Below, piece by piece: positions 52,550 through 62,402 of a DNA stretch of 64,000 bases. Origin of the DNA: Aphanomyces cochlioides. Lineage: Eukaryota > Oomycota > Saprolegniomycetes > Saprolegniales > Verrucalvaceae. Position numbers and translations under genes: made by a program. A model generated the notes under the pieces. It made no database searches. It saw nothing but the letters and a program-made list of their open reading frames with translations, and was not told where the DNA came from. The stretch spans positions 744,001-808,000 of the forward strand of contig JAHQRK010000005.1 in assembly GCA_019828595.1 (NCBI GenBank), in the 5' to 3' direction. Every line of letters begins with the position of its first letter. The first letter of the stretch is position 1.

Positions 52550-53359
52550 TTAAATACTATTGACAAGCATATACACGACCATGGCCAAGACACTGCCAAC
52601 CATGATATGGATCGTCGGCATCAAGTCGCTTGCCTTCTGGACGTCTGTTATAGACGCCGCCGCTGTCGAGTCGTTTGGAGACAATTCGAGCATGTGATCC
52701 ATGCGATGAGCCTTCGCATCCAAGTACGCTTGGTTGTGCTTTTGGCCTGGAATCAACACAGGCACACGAGCTGTGACTTCGATGCCGAGTTCCGTGAGGA
52801 GTTGGATCTTGCGCGGATTGTTAGTGCATAATTGTATCCTCGAGATGTTGAAGTGGCGCAGGATGTGGAGCACTGGTTCATACGATCGGTAGTCGTCTTC
52901 AAAGCCGAGAACGCGGTTCGCATCGACTGTATCGGCTCCTTGGTCTTGCAAGTTGTAAGCATGCACTTTGTTGGCGAGGCCAATGCCACGGCCTTCTTGT
53001 GGCATGTAGATGACCATTCCATTGCCTTTCGCAGCCATCATCGCCTTGGCATGGTCAAATTGTTGCTTGCAGTCACATCGGAGCGAACCAAACACTTCGG
53101 ACGTAACACACTGATCGTGGACACGAACATACATGTTGTCTTCAACTTGGCCGTAGACAAGCGCGACTGGTTCACTCATCCGGCGACAACCTTGCGATCG
53201 AAACGCGTGCATGCGCCACTCACTCGACGAAGTTGGCAAAACCGCTGACGAGACGAATTCCGTCGTCACATTACACCCCAAGCCGGTTAAACCTGCCTTG
53301 TCTAGGTCGCAGCAGTTCAGGGGATCTGTGCATTTCGGCGCTTCGAGCTTGGTGTTCAT
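52550..53359 (-). CDS. GTP cyclohydrolase II with C-terminal membrane anchor
   Basis: A 269-residue single exon. Core motifs are RVHDQCVTSEVFGSLRCDC (three Zn Cys), IYMPQEGRGIGLANK (nucleophilic Arg and Tyr), DANRVLGFEDDYR and LCTNNPRKIQLLTELGIEV. The enzyme opens GTP in the first step of riboflavin synthesis. The final 25 residues (MPTIHIMVGSVLAMVVYMLVNSI) form one hydrophobic helix with almost no tail, i.e. a tail anchor, which is not usual in the family. A Ser/Ala/Asp linker joins it to the catalytic domain. The N-terminal 30 residues are Cys-rich (CTDPLNCCDLDKAGLTGLGC). The ATG at 53359 is the first in frame. Confidence 0.94.
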   Translation of the reverse strand: MNTKLEAPKCTDPLNCCDLDKAGLTGLGCNVTTEFVSSAVLPTSSSEWRMHAFRSQGCRRMSEPVALVYGQVEDNMYVRVHDQCVTSEVFGSLRCDCKQQFDHAKAMMAAKGNGMVIYMPQEGRGIGLANKVHAYNLQDQGADTVDANRVLGFEDDYRSYEPVLHILRHFNISRIQLCTNNPRKIQLLTELGIEVTARVPVLIPGQKHNQAYLDAKAHRMDHMLELSPNDSTAAASITDVQKASDLMPTIHIMVGSVLAMVVYMLVNSI

Positions 53360-54973
53360 CCTTGACGATGTAGAATGCGCCTCGTGTTTGGGTTTGTGGC
53401 CTTTGTGAATAAAAGCAGTAAGCGTTTTTTATTGGCCCTGCGGCGCAGCCATACAAATTTCCATATATTTTATTAAGTACGTTCTAATACCGTACCTAAC
53501 ATATCCCAATCGAGAATATTTTACAAACAATTAATTCTAATTTGAATTAAATATAAGATGTTATTATTATTGTGTTGAAGCAGAAAGTACCGTGTCTATG
53601 CGTCCACGGTCTATGCAGCGAAACGAACGAAGCGGCGGCGCAAGGTCAAGCATGGCCCCGACTCTGGAGTAGCTCAGAGTAGTTTGATCGGAATGTGATG
53701 CATACAAGCGTCAAGGCGGGCTTCAATCTGCGACACCTACACATTTTGAAATTCGTACTTTACTGGGAAAAATGATTGCGTTTGACTATTGATAGAGTAG
53801 AAAGCAATATAAAATTTCATAGGTTTGGCATTTCGACGCAGCTGACAATGGAGAAACACTTCGAGCGAGAGGGGATCAATGAGGTCCTTCAATGCAAAAT
53901 GAAGTGGCATAGCTTTAGAGTGCACTTGCTACAAAAGCTATTTTTGATTGTCAAAAACGACTCCAAACAATATTGTCCTTTTCAGTGAAATGTGGACTTG
54001 GCAGGTCATTGGCCAAATCGCCTAGCAATCGACTATGCTAAACTTAATGTGAAATATTGTATAGTATACAAAGTTAAGTACCATTTCTTCCTAGCAATGG
54101 TACCTGCATCCCAGAATACCGTCATGCATGATTTCTACGCCCAACACAACCTCGTTATGAAGTGTCAAGACGCCGCGCGTATCTTCCGCGAGTCAGCGTC
54201 CATCATGGCCTTTCCCAAGTCATACAATTAAGGTGATTTGATTGGTCAAAATATTGAAAATACTGATATATGATTGGCTAGTCGATTGTTAGTCGATTCT
54301 GGCAAGTCGATTCGATTCGACAGCCCAGTCCATACGTATAAGCTGTGACAGGTTTTGATGTCGTCAACATGGTGAGAATGCATGTCAGCGAAAACTTCCT
54401 TCAAATTCCACCACCTTCCATCTGATCGAAATTGCCGGCTGGTGGCACAACGTGGTCGTCGATGGAAGAGTCATTGATCGTTTTCATGTTGGCGGGCTTT
54501 GGCTGCGCGAGATCGATGCCTTGATTCAAATTTGCACCGTGTATCAATCAACCAAGGTGAGTGTATACACTTATTTTGGTGCGAGATCTCACTGAACCAT
54601 TTGATGCTCAACGAAGCACCCATTCATCGCCCGCGCACTCTTAACAGAAGCGACTGGATGGACTTGTCAATTCCACGCGAGCAATATAGGGGACCCAAGA
54701 TGTCTGCAGTCAGTCCAAATAACGATGAGGTCTAATGAAGTTCGCTCAACCCGAATGAGAAAACGCTCCTGTCATGGCTCTATGCCAATGCAGCTAAATA
54801 TCTGTTGATTCTCTCGGCTCTCGTGGCGTGGAATATATTGTCAACTGAAACCTGAATATTAAATCACGTCGTCCACCGAGTCTCAGTGAATGTTACCGCT
54901 AAATGCATTCCATGTCGATGAAGACGAGATTGCAATTGTTGGATGAAACTGTCCGTGTAACTGCTTCTCGAAT
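53360..54973. other. Intergenic region with possible small exons
   Basis: 1.6 kb. A frame at 54407-54560 reads HLIEIAGWWHNVVVDGRVIDRFHVGG, then LWLREIDALIQICTVYQSTK, and ends at a good donor (AAG|GTGAGTG). It looks like part of a real or decayed gene, but no ATG or partner exon was found. A 44-codon frame from ATG 54097 follows an AG acceptor. Four agtcgatt repeats lie at 54279-54315. Confidence 0.45.
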
Positions 54974-54990
54974 TTCGGATAATATCCGGA
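54974..54990. promoter_or_regulatory. TCGGATAATATCCGGA palindromic motif
   Basis: Inverted pair of half-sites, 60-76 bp before ATG 55050. Confidence 0.65.
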
Positions 54991-55049
54991 AAATGAAGTT
55001 CAAGCATTGCATTGGACAGGTTCAGTTTCGAAATTCCATCCAAAGCATC

Positions 55050-55526
55050 ATGCGCTCTGCTTATGTTCTCCTTGCTGCATCCTTGCTAGCTGCCAATGTG
55101 GCTGCTGCTGATGTCAACATGTGCGGTGCGTTTCCGCAATGTGCGACTGCGGGACCCAACGGCACTGCTCTCTGGTGCTGCTCTGATCCAAAGGGATGCT
55201 GCCCTGGCGTGGACTGCTGCGGTGGATCTGCAGTGAACACCTCCAACACACCTGCCACGACGACCTCCAACACACCTGCCACGACGACCTCCAACGCTAC
55301 ACCAACAACTTCGAATGTGTCACCGACAACTGCCTCTCCATCTTCTGGATCTTCGTCGGGATCGTCCTCGACTACTAGCGCGCCGTCGACGGCCTCAGGA
55401 TCTACTACCACCACCACGACAGCTGCTCCAACCACGACCAAGGCATCCAGTGCTACGTCTGTGAGTATGCCAATTGCTACTGCCTTGGCTGTCAGTGCGA
55501 TTGCTTTGGGTGTCGCCCGTCCTTAA
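55050..55526 (+). CDS. Secreted Cys-rich, mucin-like, probably GPI-anchored surface protein
   Basis: 158 residues from ATG 55050. There is a clear signal peptide (MRSAYVLLAASLLAANVAAA). A Cys-rich head follows (CGAFPQCATAGPNGTALWCC, then DPKGCCPGVDCCGG; nine Cys), then about 85 residues of Thr/Ser/Pro with repeats of SNTPATTT, typical of O-glycosylated stalks. The end is hydrophobic (SMPIATALAVSAIALGVARP) after small residues, as in GPI signals. It is probably a cell-wall or membrane surface protein. Two relatives of the Cys head follow at 56571 and 58690. The start is supported by the TATCCGG motif 60-76 bp upstream. Confidence 0.8.
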   Translation: MRSAYVLLAASLLAANVAAADVNMCGAFPQCATAGPNGTALWCCSDPKGCCPGVDCCGGSAVNTSNTPATTTSNTPATTTSNATPTTSNVSPTTASPSSGSSSGSSSTTSAPSTASGSTTTTTTAAPTTTKASSATSVSMPIATALAVSAIALGVARP

Positions 55527-56570
55527 GCAGCCAATCAATATATTATGTGATCTTGAATCGTTCAGTCTTCAGTTCGTCAAGAACCATAGACCGCACCACT
55601 GTAGTAGACATCAATGTTTTGACGAAGAAGCCCGATAAGGCCACTTTGTAGTTCGGGGAAATCGGAGTCAACGATATTCGCGGTACTTTTGTTGAAAGTA
55701 TTTCCCAATTTCCACTGCGACTGACAAAGTGTATGCCGTTGAGCAACATGCTCATTTATTTGACGAACGAGGCACTTGGATGGCTCTGAGAGGATGTAAT
55801 GGTGTTCACAATTATTTCACTTCCAACTGCAGTGGGACGTTCAGTAAAATGTTGAGCAACGCAGCCAAGCCCTTGACGGTAACGTTAGTGTAATCACTCA
55901 ACTCCTTGTCATGCAAGCTCCGGGGGCTCTTGACGGAATTTAACGTGGGTGCTTGGAAATAACAACTGTGTGGCACTCCAGATGGATTTTCATAGTACTG
56001 GCATCGTACTTGATATGATTAACAATATATACAGGTTATTAGTTAACACATTTATCATATTTCCAAGGTAGTCACGACTTTGACTGTATAGCGGATAATC
56101 AAGTTGTCTAATCACCGTTTGAAAATCATGTCAAATTGATAAGTTTGAGCTTCATGGGGTGTAGAGAGCTCAATTGTACCAAAGATTTTTTCAGCGTCGA
56201 TTTGAAAGAACTCCCTGTTATAATTTATAATAAGTTCAATATGTATAAATAGCGTTTATTAAATAATAAAGGTAATCAACAACTGTTCTGGATTGTTTGC
56301 GCACCGTAAATGCCGAGTTGCTCGTTGCATGATATGTCGGTCTGAGAGGACGTAGATAACGCGCTTGGTGCTTGGTAAGCTCGTAGCCAAGGAGCCCGTG
56401 GAGAGCAAATCGATAAAAATGTCTTAAAAGGAGTGCGCTGGCTCTCCCCGAAGACAGACTCGAGATGGTTCGAGTCAAAGACAGACTGCAATTTCAAAAC
56501 CTGGTCAAGAGCCATTACACATGCGGATACGTCACCAACTGCCTTGGGCCATTCATAATTTGAGGAAGTC
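55527..56570. other. Intergenic region
   Basis: AT-rich, no supported gene. Minus-strand frames at 56236-56755 are antisense to the next gene or lack domains. Confidence 0.5.
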
Positions 56571-56967
56571 ATGAACACTTCCAATGCTTCCTCGATCCGT
56601 GTCAACACTTGCAGTGACTTTTTCCCTCGTTGCGCAGTGGCAGGACCCAATGCTGGCTCTCTAAACTGCTGCTTTGAACCTGCAGGATGTTGCTCGTCCA
56701 CCTTTGGACTGCTGCAAAACTCTGCCGCCTCCTGTTCAAGACGCTCAGTCGTCAAACAACACCTCGGTGTGGATTATATTGGCCGTTTGTGCAGTGGTGT
56801 TGATGATTTTCGTTCGAATCTACTTGCGTTCACGACTCCGCCGCAAGCCGCGTACAGACTTTGCTGATATTATCGAATCCCACGGCACCGCTGGACCATC
56901 GCGACCTACGACAACTGCAAACTCAAATTATGGGCGAGCTCCCGAGTCGCAACAAACGCGTCTATAG
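56571..56967 (+). pseudogene. Cys-rich head and transmembrane protein, frameshifted paralogue
   Basis: The first frame has the Cys head CSDFFPRCAVAGPNAGSLNCC, then FEPAGCCS. The second frame has PPLDCCKTLPPP, a membrane helix (VWIILAVCAVVLMIFVRIYL), a basic stop-transfer (RSRLRRKPRTDF) and a short tail ending ESQQTRL. Removal of one base near 56700 (tcgtcca) would join them as GCCS-PPLDCC, just like the relative at 58690 (GCCSAGPTPLLDCC). No signal peptide is visible before MNTSNASSIRVNT, so a 5' exon may be missing. Either a recent pseudogene or a sequence error. Confidence 0.6.
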
Positions 56968-58148
56968 CCTAGCTAATGTGAATATTTAATTGATGTGCTT
57001 GCCGTCAAGTTTCGCTTCATCTCGTTGTCAAGCCGACAATGCCTCCAGTGCCTCGTCCCTTCGTTCAGCTCTCCAGAAAGCAAATAGAGCTATATAGCGA
57101 GGATATGATTGCATTCAGGCCAACCTAATGAAGCCATATTTATTTCCCATGCGGAATCACGAAGTTCAAACAATCTACTCGCTAGGAGCAAGTCCAACCG
57201 AGCGTTGAAAGGTTCCATCTCCGAAAGAATCAGTCTGTATTACGTTGTATTTGCGCTTCCCGCAAGAGTTGATTCAGGGAATGCCTCCCCACACATTGCT
57301 ATCCCCCTCATACGAGGCAGTATTTACAGTCGCTTGGTTGACTGTGAGTAATAGTGGACGGCAAAATTGTTCGTGTATACGGACAAGCATCAAAACAATT
57401 TGATTCTGATCTCTCATGCGATTTCTAATCCGCTTAAATACTCCAGGAGGGGATGAACAGTCAGACCGACAGGGGCCAGCGACTGAGCTCACAGCTTTTG
57501 GAAAGATATCTTTGAATCACTCAATAATGTTGTTCCTCCCCCTCGACCTCCCCCCGTGGTTTGACATTCATTTGGTTGCGATAAGCTAGCCCAGACTCGC
57601 GCTTCAGAGTCTGAGCCAGGAGAGTCTTTGGGGCACAATCGATTGCTCCCCTTGAAGGGCTTGGATAGAATCATGAATGCGAACCAAACGTGGTGGAGAA
57701 AGTGAAAAATCGGAGAAATTCATTAAAATATGAAAAATAAATATTGTGTGTTCTACTTGAAATTTCCCCGATCGATCCATTGAATCGATCTATGGAAATC
57801 GACCGAGCAATCGCCAGACCTCTATAAAATAATATTCAAGTATTGTGCTTTTTGGGGAAATTTCCCAATTAGGCGCGGTTTGTTCAATCGTTCCAAATTG
57901 TTTTAAGCCATTTGATTGGCTAATAATCGAAAAATTTCGGCTAATTTGACAAAATATGGTACTTTTTTTCGAATCAGCCAATGAAATCTATGGGATCGGT
58001 TTGCGGATCGATTTGCCGGCGCGATTCGATTGAGCACCAACCCAAAATTTGTATCAAATCGATAATATTTGTTTTGGAAGTTTCCCAAAATTTGAAGACC
58101 ACCGAAGACGAGAGCAAGAAAGAAAGCATTGACAACCTCGTTGTGGCG
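56968..58148. other. AT-rich region without a supported gene
   Basis: Contains many ATCGATT/AATCGAT repeats (57770-58050). Confidence 0.5.
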
Positions 58149-58343
58149 ATGCACCCACAGCAGCAAGAGCAGATCAGCTGCTCACCATCAACCAGACGTG
58201 CTCGAACTCCCGTCAGACACTTGTCCCCACAGCAATACAGTTCTCGTCCTGGTTTACCGACAAGACATAACTTCACTTACACCATCCAAATAGGTACTCC
58301 AGCAGTGATAACCCCCCGCCAGTCCATGAACCAACCACTATGA
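58149..58343 (+). CDS. Unrecognised 64-residue ORF
   Basis: MHPQQQEQISCSPSTRRART, then PVRHLSPQQYSSRPG...TPRQSMNQPL. Gln/Pro/Arg-rich, disordered, with no family. Composition differs from the surrounding AT-rich DNA, the only argument for coding. Confidence 0.3.
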   Translation: MHPQQQEQISCSPSTRRARTPVRHLSPQQYSSRPGLPTRHNFTYTIQIGTPAVITPRQSMNQPL

Positions 58344-58689
58344 GCCCGAAGAGCTTTTGGTCGTGCGGTCCAGATAGGACGATAAACTCTCAAATTCGAT
58401 AATAAAATTGTTCATTCCAAATATTGATTTTTAAGGTGTATATAATTTGATGGGGTCCTTACCGGTACTGGTAGAGACTGTATTTTCTTTTGACCAATGA
58501 GAATGCAGCATCGATTCTTCGAACGGTTTGGATTTCTCTCGAAAACCGACCGAATCCGGCAAATATGGCACAAAAAGGGATAGAATAAATATTTCATTGT
58601 TTATTTGGAGTGAATGCTTGGGTTTGTCAAACTGGTTGGCACGTCAATTTTTCCGTGCTAGGACTCAGGAACTGCCGTGAGTGTCGCCG

Positions 58690-59037
58690 ATGGGCGACAA
58701 TTGCACTGCGTTTCCACGATGTGCCGTGGCTGGACCAAATCGATCGCCTCTGGGGTGCTGCTCAACGTGGGCAGGCTGCTGCAGCGCAGGACCGACACCG
58801 CTCTTGGATTGCTGCGGAGTGGTGTCATCGACCACGCCACTGCCAACTGCCAAGGAATCATCGACTGACAATTCGAACAAGATCAACCAGACAGTGTGGA
58901 TTGTCTTAGCTTGCGTCGGGGGCATCATCTTTCTCGCCGTGCCATGGGTGCTCTGGCGTCGAAACGTTCGTCGCAAGCGCCAAATCCACGTTCTCGACGA
59001 AGCCGAGACATCCCAATACTTTGTCGTGCGCAGCTAG
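58690..59037 (+). CDS. Cys-rich head with transmembrane helix, paralogue 3
   Basis: From ATG 58690 (MGDNCTAFPRCAVAGPN). The head CTAFPRCAVAGPNRSPLGCC, then GCCSAGPTPLLDCC, matches the genes at 55050 and 56571. A short Thr/Ser linker follows, then a membrane helix (VWIVLACVGGIIFLAVPWVLW), a basic stop (RRNVRRKRQ) and a tail ending SQYFVVRS. The signal peptide is missing from this frame, so an upstream exon is likely; I could not place it. It is probably a type I surface protein. In place of the GPI-type end of paralogue 1 it has a true membrane span and cytoplasmic tail. Confidence 0.62.
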   Translation: MGDNCTAFPRCAVAGPNRSPLGCCSTWAGCCSAGPTPLLDCCGVVSSTTPLPTAKESSTDNSNKINQTVWIVLACVGGIIFLAVPWVLWRRNVRRKRQIHVLDEAETSQYFVVRS

Positions 59038-59085
59038 ATGACATTATATATAACCCACTCGGATTTTATTGTTATATTGACGAGA

Positions 59086-60600
59086 CTACGATGGATACAT
59101 GGGTGCAGACGGCGCGGGAAAAGTGCCGGCCTTGCTATCGTACGCTGAGCTTCCACTGTAACTTGATGGCGCTGGTGTTGGTTGCTGTACTTGAGATGTT
59201 GGATATCCATATTGTGCATATTGAGTTGGAGGAGCTGTAGTCGTATAAGTAGTGGTTCCTTGGTAGTAAGGAGCAGAGTAAGCATTGATATAGCTGGTTG
59301 TGCCAGAGTAATTTGTGGAGTCATACTGCGGAGGCCTTTGGTAGTATGCAGCAGCAGCCGAATTGCCACCGCCTCCTGCTTGATAGTACATGGGCTGGCT
59401 ATTGTTTGCAGGTAGTGTGTTGATGGAAGGCGGAGCATTCTTGGAGAGGATAATTTGCTTCAGCAGTTTTTGCTTTCGCCTCTTGGCGCACATTTTTGCA
59501 CAACACAATATCATCAAGACCAAGATGATCAAGCCAACGTAGTTGTCCAGACGAAAGCTCATCACATAAGGGCCATCGAGCGTGGAGCCTTCAGCGCTTT
59601 GATCCCGAGGAGTGTCTTTCTCATGACCCGGTAGAGCTTTGTGAGAGGCTTTGTCCACTGGCGAGTCGCTTGTGATCTCAAACGAGCCAGAAGTACTTCG
59701 TGGCAAGGGCTCCTTGACATAGACTGAACCAGAGCCAAAGTTTGTCGACTCCAGGGAGTCCGTCGCAGCGAGGTAGACATCTCCCGATGACATATCAAGC
59801 ACCTTAACTTTCGAGCAGCGGATGGCGCTTGTATAGGCGTCTCCAGAGCCAAGAACAGTGACTTCGTGGCTGTTGCAAGTGCCTTCTGTGTAGTAGTTGA
59901 TGTCACCAGAGCCTATCTTCATGTCAACAATTGAAACCAGCAAGTGACACCTACCTGTGAGTTGAGTGCGAAGAAGAAACGGAACAGTCAGGTTTGATGT
60001 CGAGACAAAGATATCCGCTGACGAGAGTGTGTTGACCGACAATGTATTGGCATACAGCGTCGATGTGAAAATTGAAATTCCACCAGATCCAGTTGCTCGC
60101 ACGTTCATACTCAAGTCGGCATGAGTAAGCGGGACATCCCATTGAACTTTGCCAGAGCCATAAGTTTGCAACGACACGCTCTTCACAGCCAACGCAACAT
60201 CTTGTACAAATAGATCGCCAGAGCCCGAGTTGGAGACCGAAATTGAACTGGCCGTAGAGTTGACCAACGTTCGTGGGTTAATCACAAGGGAGCCGCTCGA
60301 GTCGTACGAAACAGACGAGATCGACTGCGATGGAACAAGCACATTGATCTTGATGTCATCGTTTCCGCCATCTATACTCAGAAGGGTCCCTCCCATGGTC
60401 TCGGATTCCGACATGGTCACCTCGTTCAACGCATTGGACGAGCTCGCCGACACTCGAACTGAGACACCCGTCGCGGTCGGATCTTCCGTCACGACTGCCG
60501 TGTCACTGTAAATACTGAGAGCTGTAACATTGGAAGCCTTGGCATTGTAAATCTTGATGACAGGACCTTCCTTGTCCTTCTTGTGGCTCGCGGCAACCAT
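59086..60600 (-). CDS. GIN/DUF2807 adhesin-like membrane protein with Tyr/Pro-rich tail
   Basis: Two exons with a 42-nt in-frame intron (59913-59954) give 490 residues. The first 300 form repeated beta-strands with GSG turns (SGSGDLFVQDV, GSGKVQWDV, ATGSGGISIF, GSGDINYY, GSGDAYTSA, SSGDVYLAA, GSGSVYVKE), the pattern of the putative auto-transporter adhesin head GIN (DUF2807) domain. A membrane helix (VGLIILVLMILCCAKMCA) with a basic stop (KRRKQKLLKQ) follows. The 110-residue tail is rich in Tyr, Pro, Gly and Thr. No signal peptide is seen, so a first exon may be missing. Probably a surface adhesion or wall protein. TATCCGG motifs lie 64-100 bp upstream. Confidence 0.82.
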   Translation of the reverse strand: MVAASHKKDKEGPVIKIYNAKASNVTALSIYSDTAVVTEDPTATGVSVRVSASSSNALNEVTMSESETMGGTLLSIDGGNDDIKINVLVPSQSISSVSYDSSGSLVINPRTLVNSTASSISVSNSGSGDLFVQDVALAVKSVSLQTYGSGKVQWDVPLTHADLSMNVRATGSGGISIFTSTLYANTLSVNTLSSADIFVSTSNLTVPFLLRTQLTGRCHLLVSIVDMKIGSGDINYYTEGTCNSHEVTVLGSGDAYTSAIRCSKVKVLDMSSGDVYLAATDSLESTNFGSGSVYVKEPLPRSTSGSFEITSDSPVDKASHKALPGHEKDTPRDQSAEGSTLDGPYVMSFRLDNYVGLIILVLMILCCAKMCAKRRKQKLLKQIILSKNAPPSINTLPANNSQPMYYQAGGGGNSAAAAYYQRPPQYDSTNYSGTTSYINAYSAPYYQGTTTYTTTAPPTQYAQYGYPTSQVQQPTPAPSSYSGSSAYDSKAGTFPAPSAPMYPS

Positions 60601-60662
60601 CGACTAAAGTTGATCTGTCCGCTTATGCTTTCCCGCAGTTCAGCACTTGACATCCATCTGGA

Positions 60663-60700
60663 GATTCCGGATAAATGAGAAGATCCATTATCCGGATAAC
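60663..60700. promoter_or_regulatory. Two TATCCGGATAA motifs upstream of adhesin-like gene
   Basis: attccggataaa (60664-60675) and a perfect palindrome ttatccggataa (60688-60699), 64-100 bp before ATG 60600 (minus). Confidence 0.7.
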
Positions 60701-60981
60701 ACTTATCAGACCTGCTATCGATGATACAAAGAGCGTACAAGGACACAGTGACCTCTCCAGAAGAATGCAGGAAGTTCTGTTTGGCTTGATGCTATATGAT
60801 ATGAACTAGTCGCGAGCAAGCTTGTTCAGAGCATGGAAACATGGAGCTGGGTGAGAGCCAACGCTCTTGATCATATAGAATGTTGAAATTTGAATGTTTG
60901 TCAGTGAAATGCAAAAATGATGTCACCTGGAAGTCCACAGGCTCGGAGAAAGATGGAGGAGTCAACACAACTTGTATTTCT

Positions 60982-61398
60982 TTATGCCGTCGAAACTGAC
61001 GCAATACCACTTGCATGCCACGCATCGATGGCACCTTGAGCTTTGTCGTGCTTGACAAGAATGTAGTCCGTGTCAAACGTCGAGATGGCAAACACTGGGA
61101 TCGACGCAGCGGCAAGCGGTGCTGTCAACGACGACAAGATACCAGTCAATGCAAAATCCAACGGACCTTCGACCTTGAATGTTTTCCATCCCGTTTCACT
61201 TGAGCTGGGTGCAACGGGCAGCTCCACGTTCTCAGGAATCACCAGCGATATCTCGTCGCTCGAGATCGTGAGCGAGGCAAGCGGTGGCAAGTCTTGGGTG
61301 AGCACAGGTGCCAGCTTTGCAGCAACTTTGGCATCCTTTGGGAAGCGGTGAACGGACAGACACGGCGCGGCGAAGAACGTAAGTCGGAGTCGTTGCAT
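60982..61398 (-). CDS. ACT-domain (ACT_7/CASTOR-like) protein
   Basis: 138 residues from ATG 61398. The pattern is that of the small amino-acid-sensing ACT_7 proteins: PLASLTISSDEISLVIPENV, then GWKTFKVEGPLDFALTGILSSLTAPLAAASIPVFAISTFDTDYILVKHDKAQGAIDAW. The G(P/L)DF-TGIL...A-I-FAIST-DTDYILV block is the ligand-binding edge of the ACT fold. CASTOR relatives bind amino acids; here the ligand is unknown. A decayed copy of the second half lies at 62077-62322. Two overlapping TATCCGGATA motifs lie 80-102 bp upstream, supporting this start over the longer frame to 61503. Confidence 0.85.
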   Translation of the reverse strand: MQRLRLTFFAAPCLSVHRFPKDAKVAAKLAPVLTQDLPPLASLTISSDEISLVIPENVELPVAPSSSETGWKTFKVEGPLDFALTGILSSLTAPLAAASIPVFAISTFDTDYILVKHDKAQGAIDAWHASGIASVSTA

Positions 61399-61477
61399 GG
61401 TGCACTCAAAATGTTTTCTGCCCCCTTGCTGTTGATCCAACAGCTGTCCATTGCAAAGTTTGGAAAGATGCATCAAA

Positions 61478-61500
61478 TTTATCCGGATATATCCGGATAA
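61478..61500. promoter_or_regulatory. Double TATCCGGATA motif upstream of ACT gene
   Basis: tttatccggata followed directly by tatccggataa (61478-61500), 80-102 bp before ATG 61398 (minus). Confidence 0.7.
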
Positions 61501-62076
61501 CACATTTTAAGCCCAACGTCGTGGATAAGAAGATCGCACGAAGGAAACAACGAGCTTTGCTGAGCGAAACAAGTAGCATGCATTAGGCGAAGAGATTGTA
61601 GATGCGATGTTGGCCCGATGGGCTTGTTCACGCCATCTAAACTTGGAGTTTAGTGACACTGCAATTCCAGAATCTTGAGTGATGAATGTGTGTCACTGAA
61701 ACGCAATCCAACATTGTGCTACAACGGGTGGTTTCCATAGAATGAGTACTCCGAGTGTGGTGCTGGATGTTGTCCGTCATTAAAATCAAGCAGCTTGGAG
61801 CAGCTACTTGGAATGCTCTGGCTCGCAGCCGCATCCTCAAACCAGCTGCTTGGTTTACTCCTCTATTCTCCGGTCGACTGGCTCGAGTCGTCGTCGCCCT
61901 TTCAAACATTGGGGGACGTAATTTTGGATTGTTGTCGACTGCTGGGCATCTCAGGAGACTAAAAGATGGGCATTGAAATAGTTACCTGCGCTCTCAAGTA
62001 GTATCGCTTGAGTTGAGTCGTTGTTCAGCATGAGGCCTGGAGCTTCGTGGGGGTCCAACGTGAGATGCACGCAAGT
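61501..62076. other. Intergenic region between ACT gene and its decayed copy
   Basis: No supported gene. Confidence 0.5.
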
Positions 62077-62322
62077 CTAAAGCAACTTATATTTATAAGT
62101 TTTTCGCTGTTGAGACCGATGCAGTGCCCCTAGAGCTTTGTCTTGCTTGACGAAAATGGAACCCGCTTCAAACTTCAAGGTGGCAAACACTGGGATTGCC
62201 GCAGCGGCTAGTGGTGCCGTCAGCAATAACAAAATGCCGGTAAATTCGCAAACAAAAAGGCTTTCGACCTTACAATGTCGTTGCTTCTGTGGAGCAACAA
62301 GCAGATCCACACGATCAATCAT
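62077..62322 (-). pseudogene. Decayed ACT-domain copy
   Basis: The frame reads CEFTGILLLLTAPLAAAAIP, then VFATLKFEAGSIFVKQDKALGALH, clearly derived from FALTGILSSLTAPLAAASIP...FAISTFDTDYILVKHDKAQGAI of the gene at 60982. The N-terminal half is gone, the DTD motif is lost, and the end changes to basic nonsense (RSQQRKTYKYKLL). It is a tandem duplicate on the same strand, truncated and no longer able to form the ligand site. Confidence 0.75.
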
Positions 62323-62377
62323 AACCCCTACACTCCTTTTTCTGTAACCCCTTATCCTGTGAACACTTTAACCCTTA

Positions 62378-62388
62378 CTTATCCGGAA
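62378..62388. promoter_or_regulatory. TTATCCGGAA motif upstream of sirtuin
   Basis: cttatccggaa lies 15-25 bp before ATG 62403 but 72-82 bp before ATG 62460. Confidence 0.6.
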
Positions 62389-62402
62389 GGGTATCGAATT
62401 CC

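Noticed and set aside
55061..55441. 126-codon minus-strand frame rich in Val and Glu/Asp
   Set aside because: It is the antisense of the Thr/Ser-rich stalk of the surface protein gene (ACC/ACG repeats read as GGT/CGT), with no independent support.
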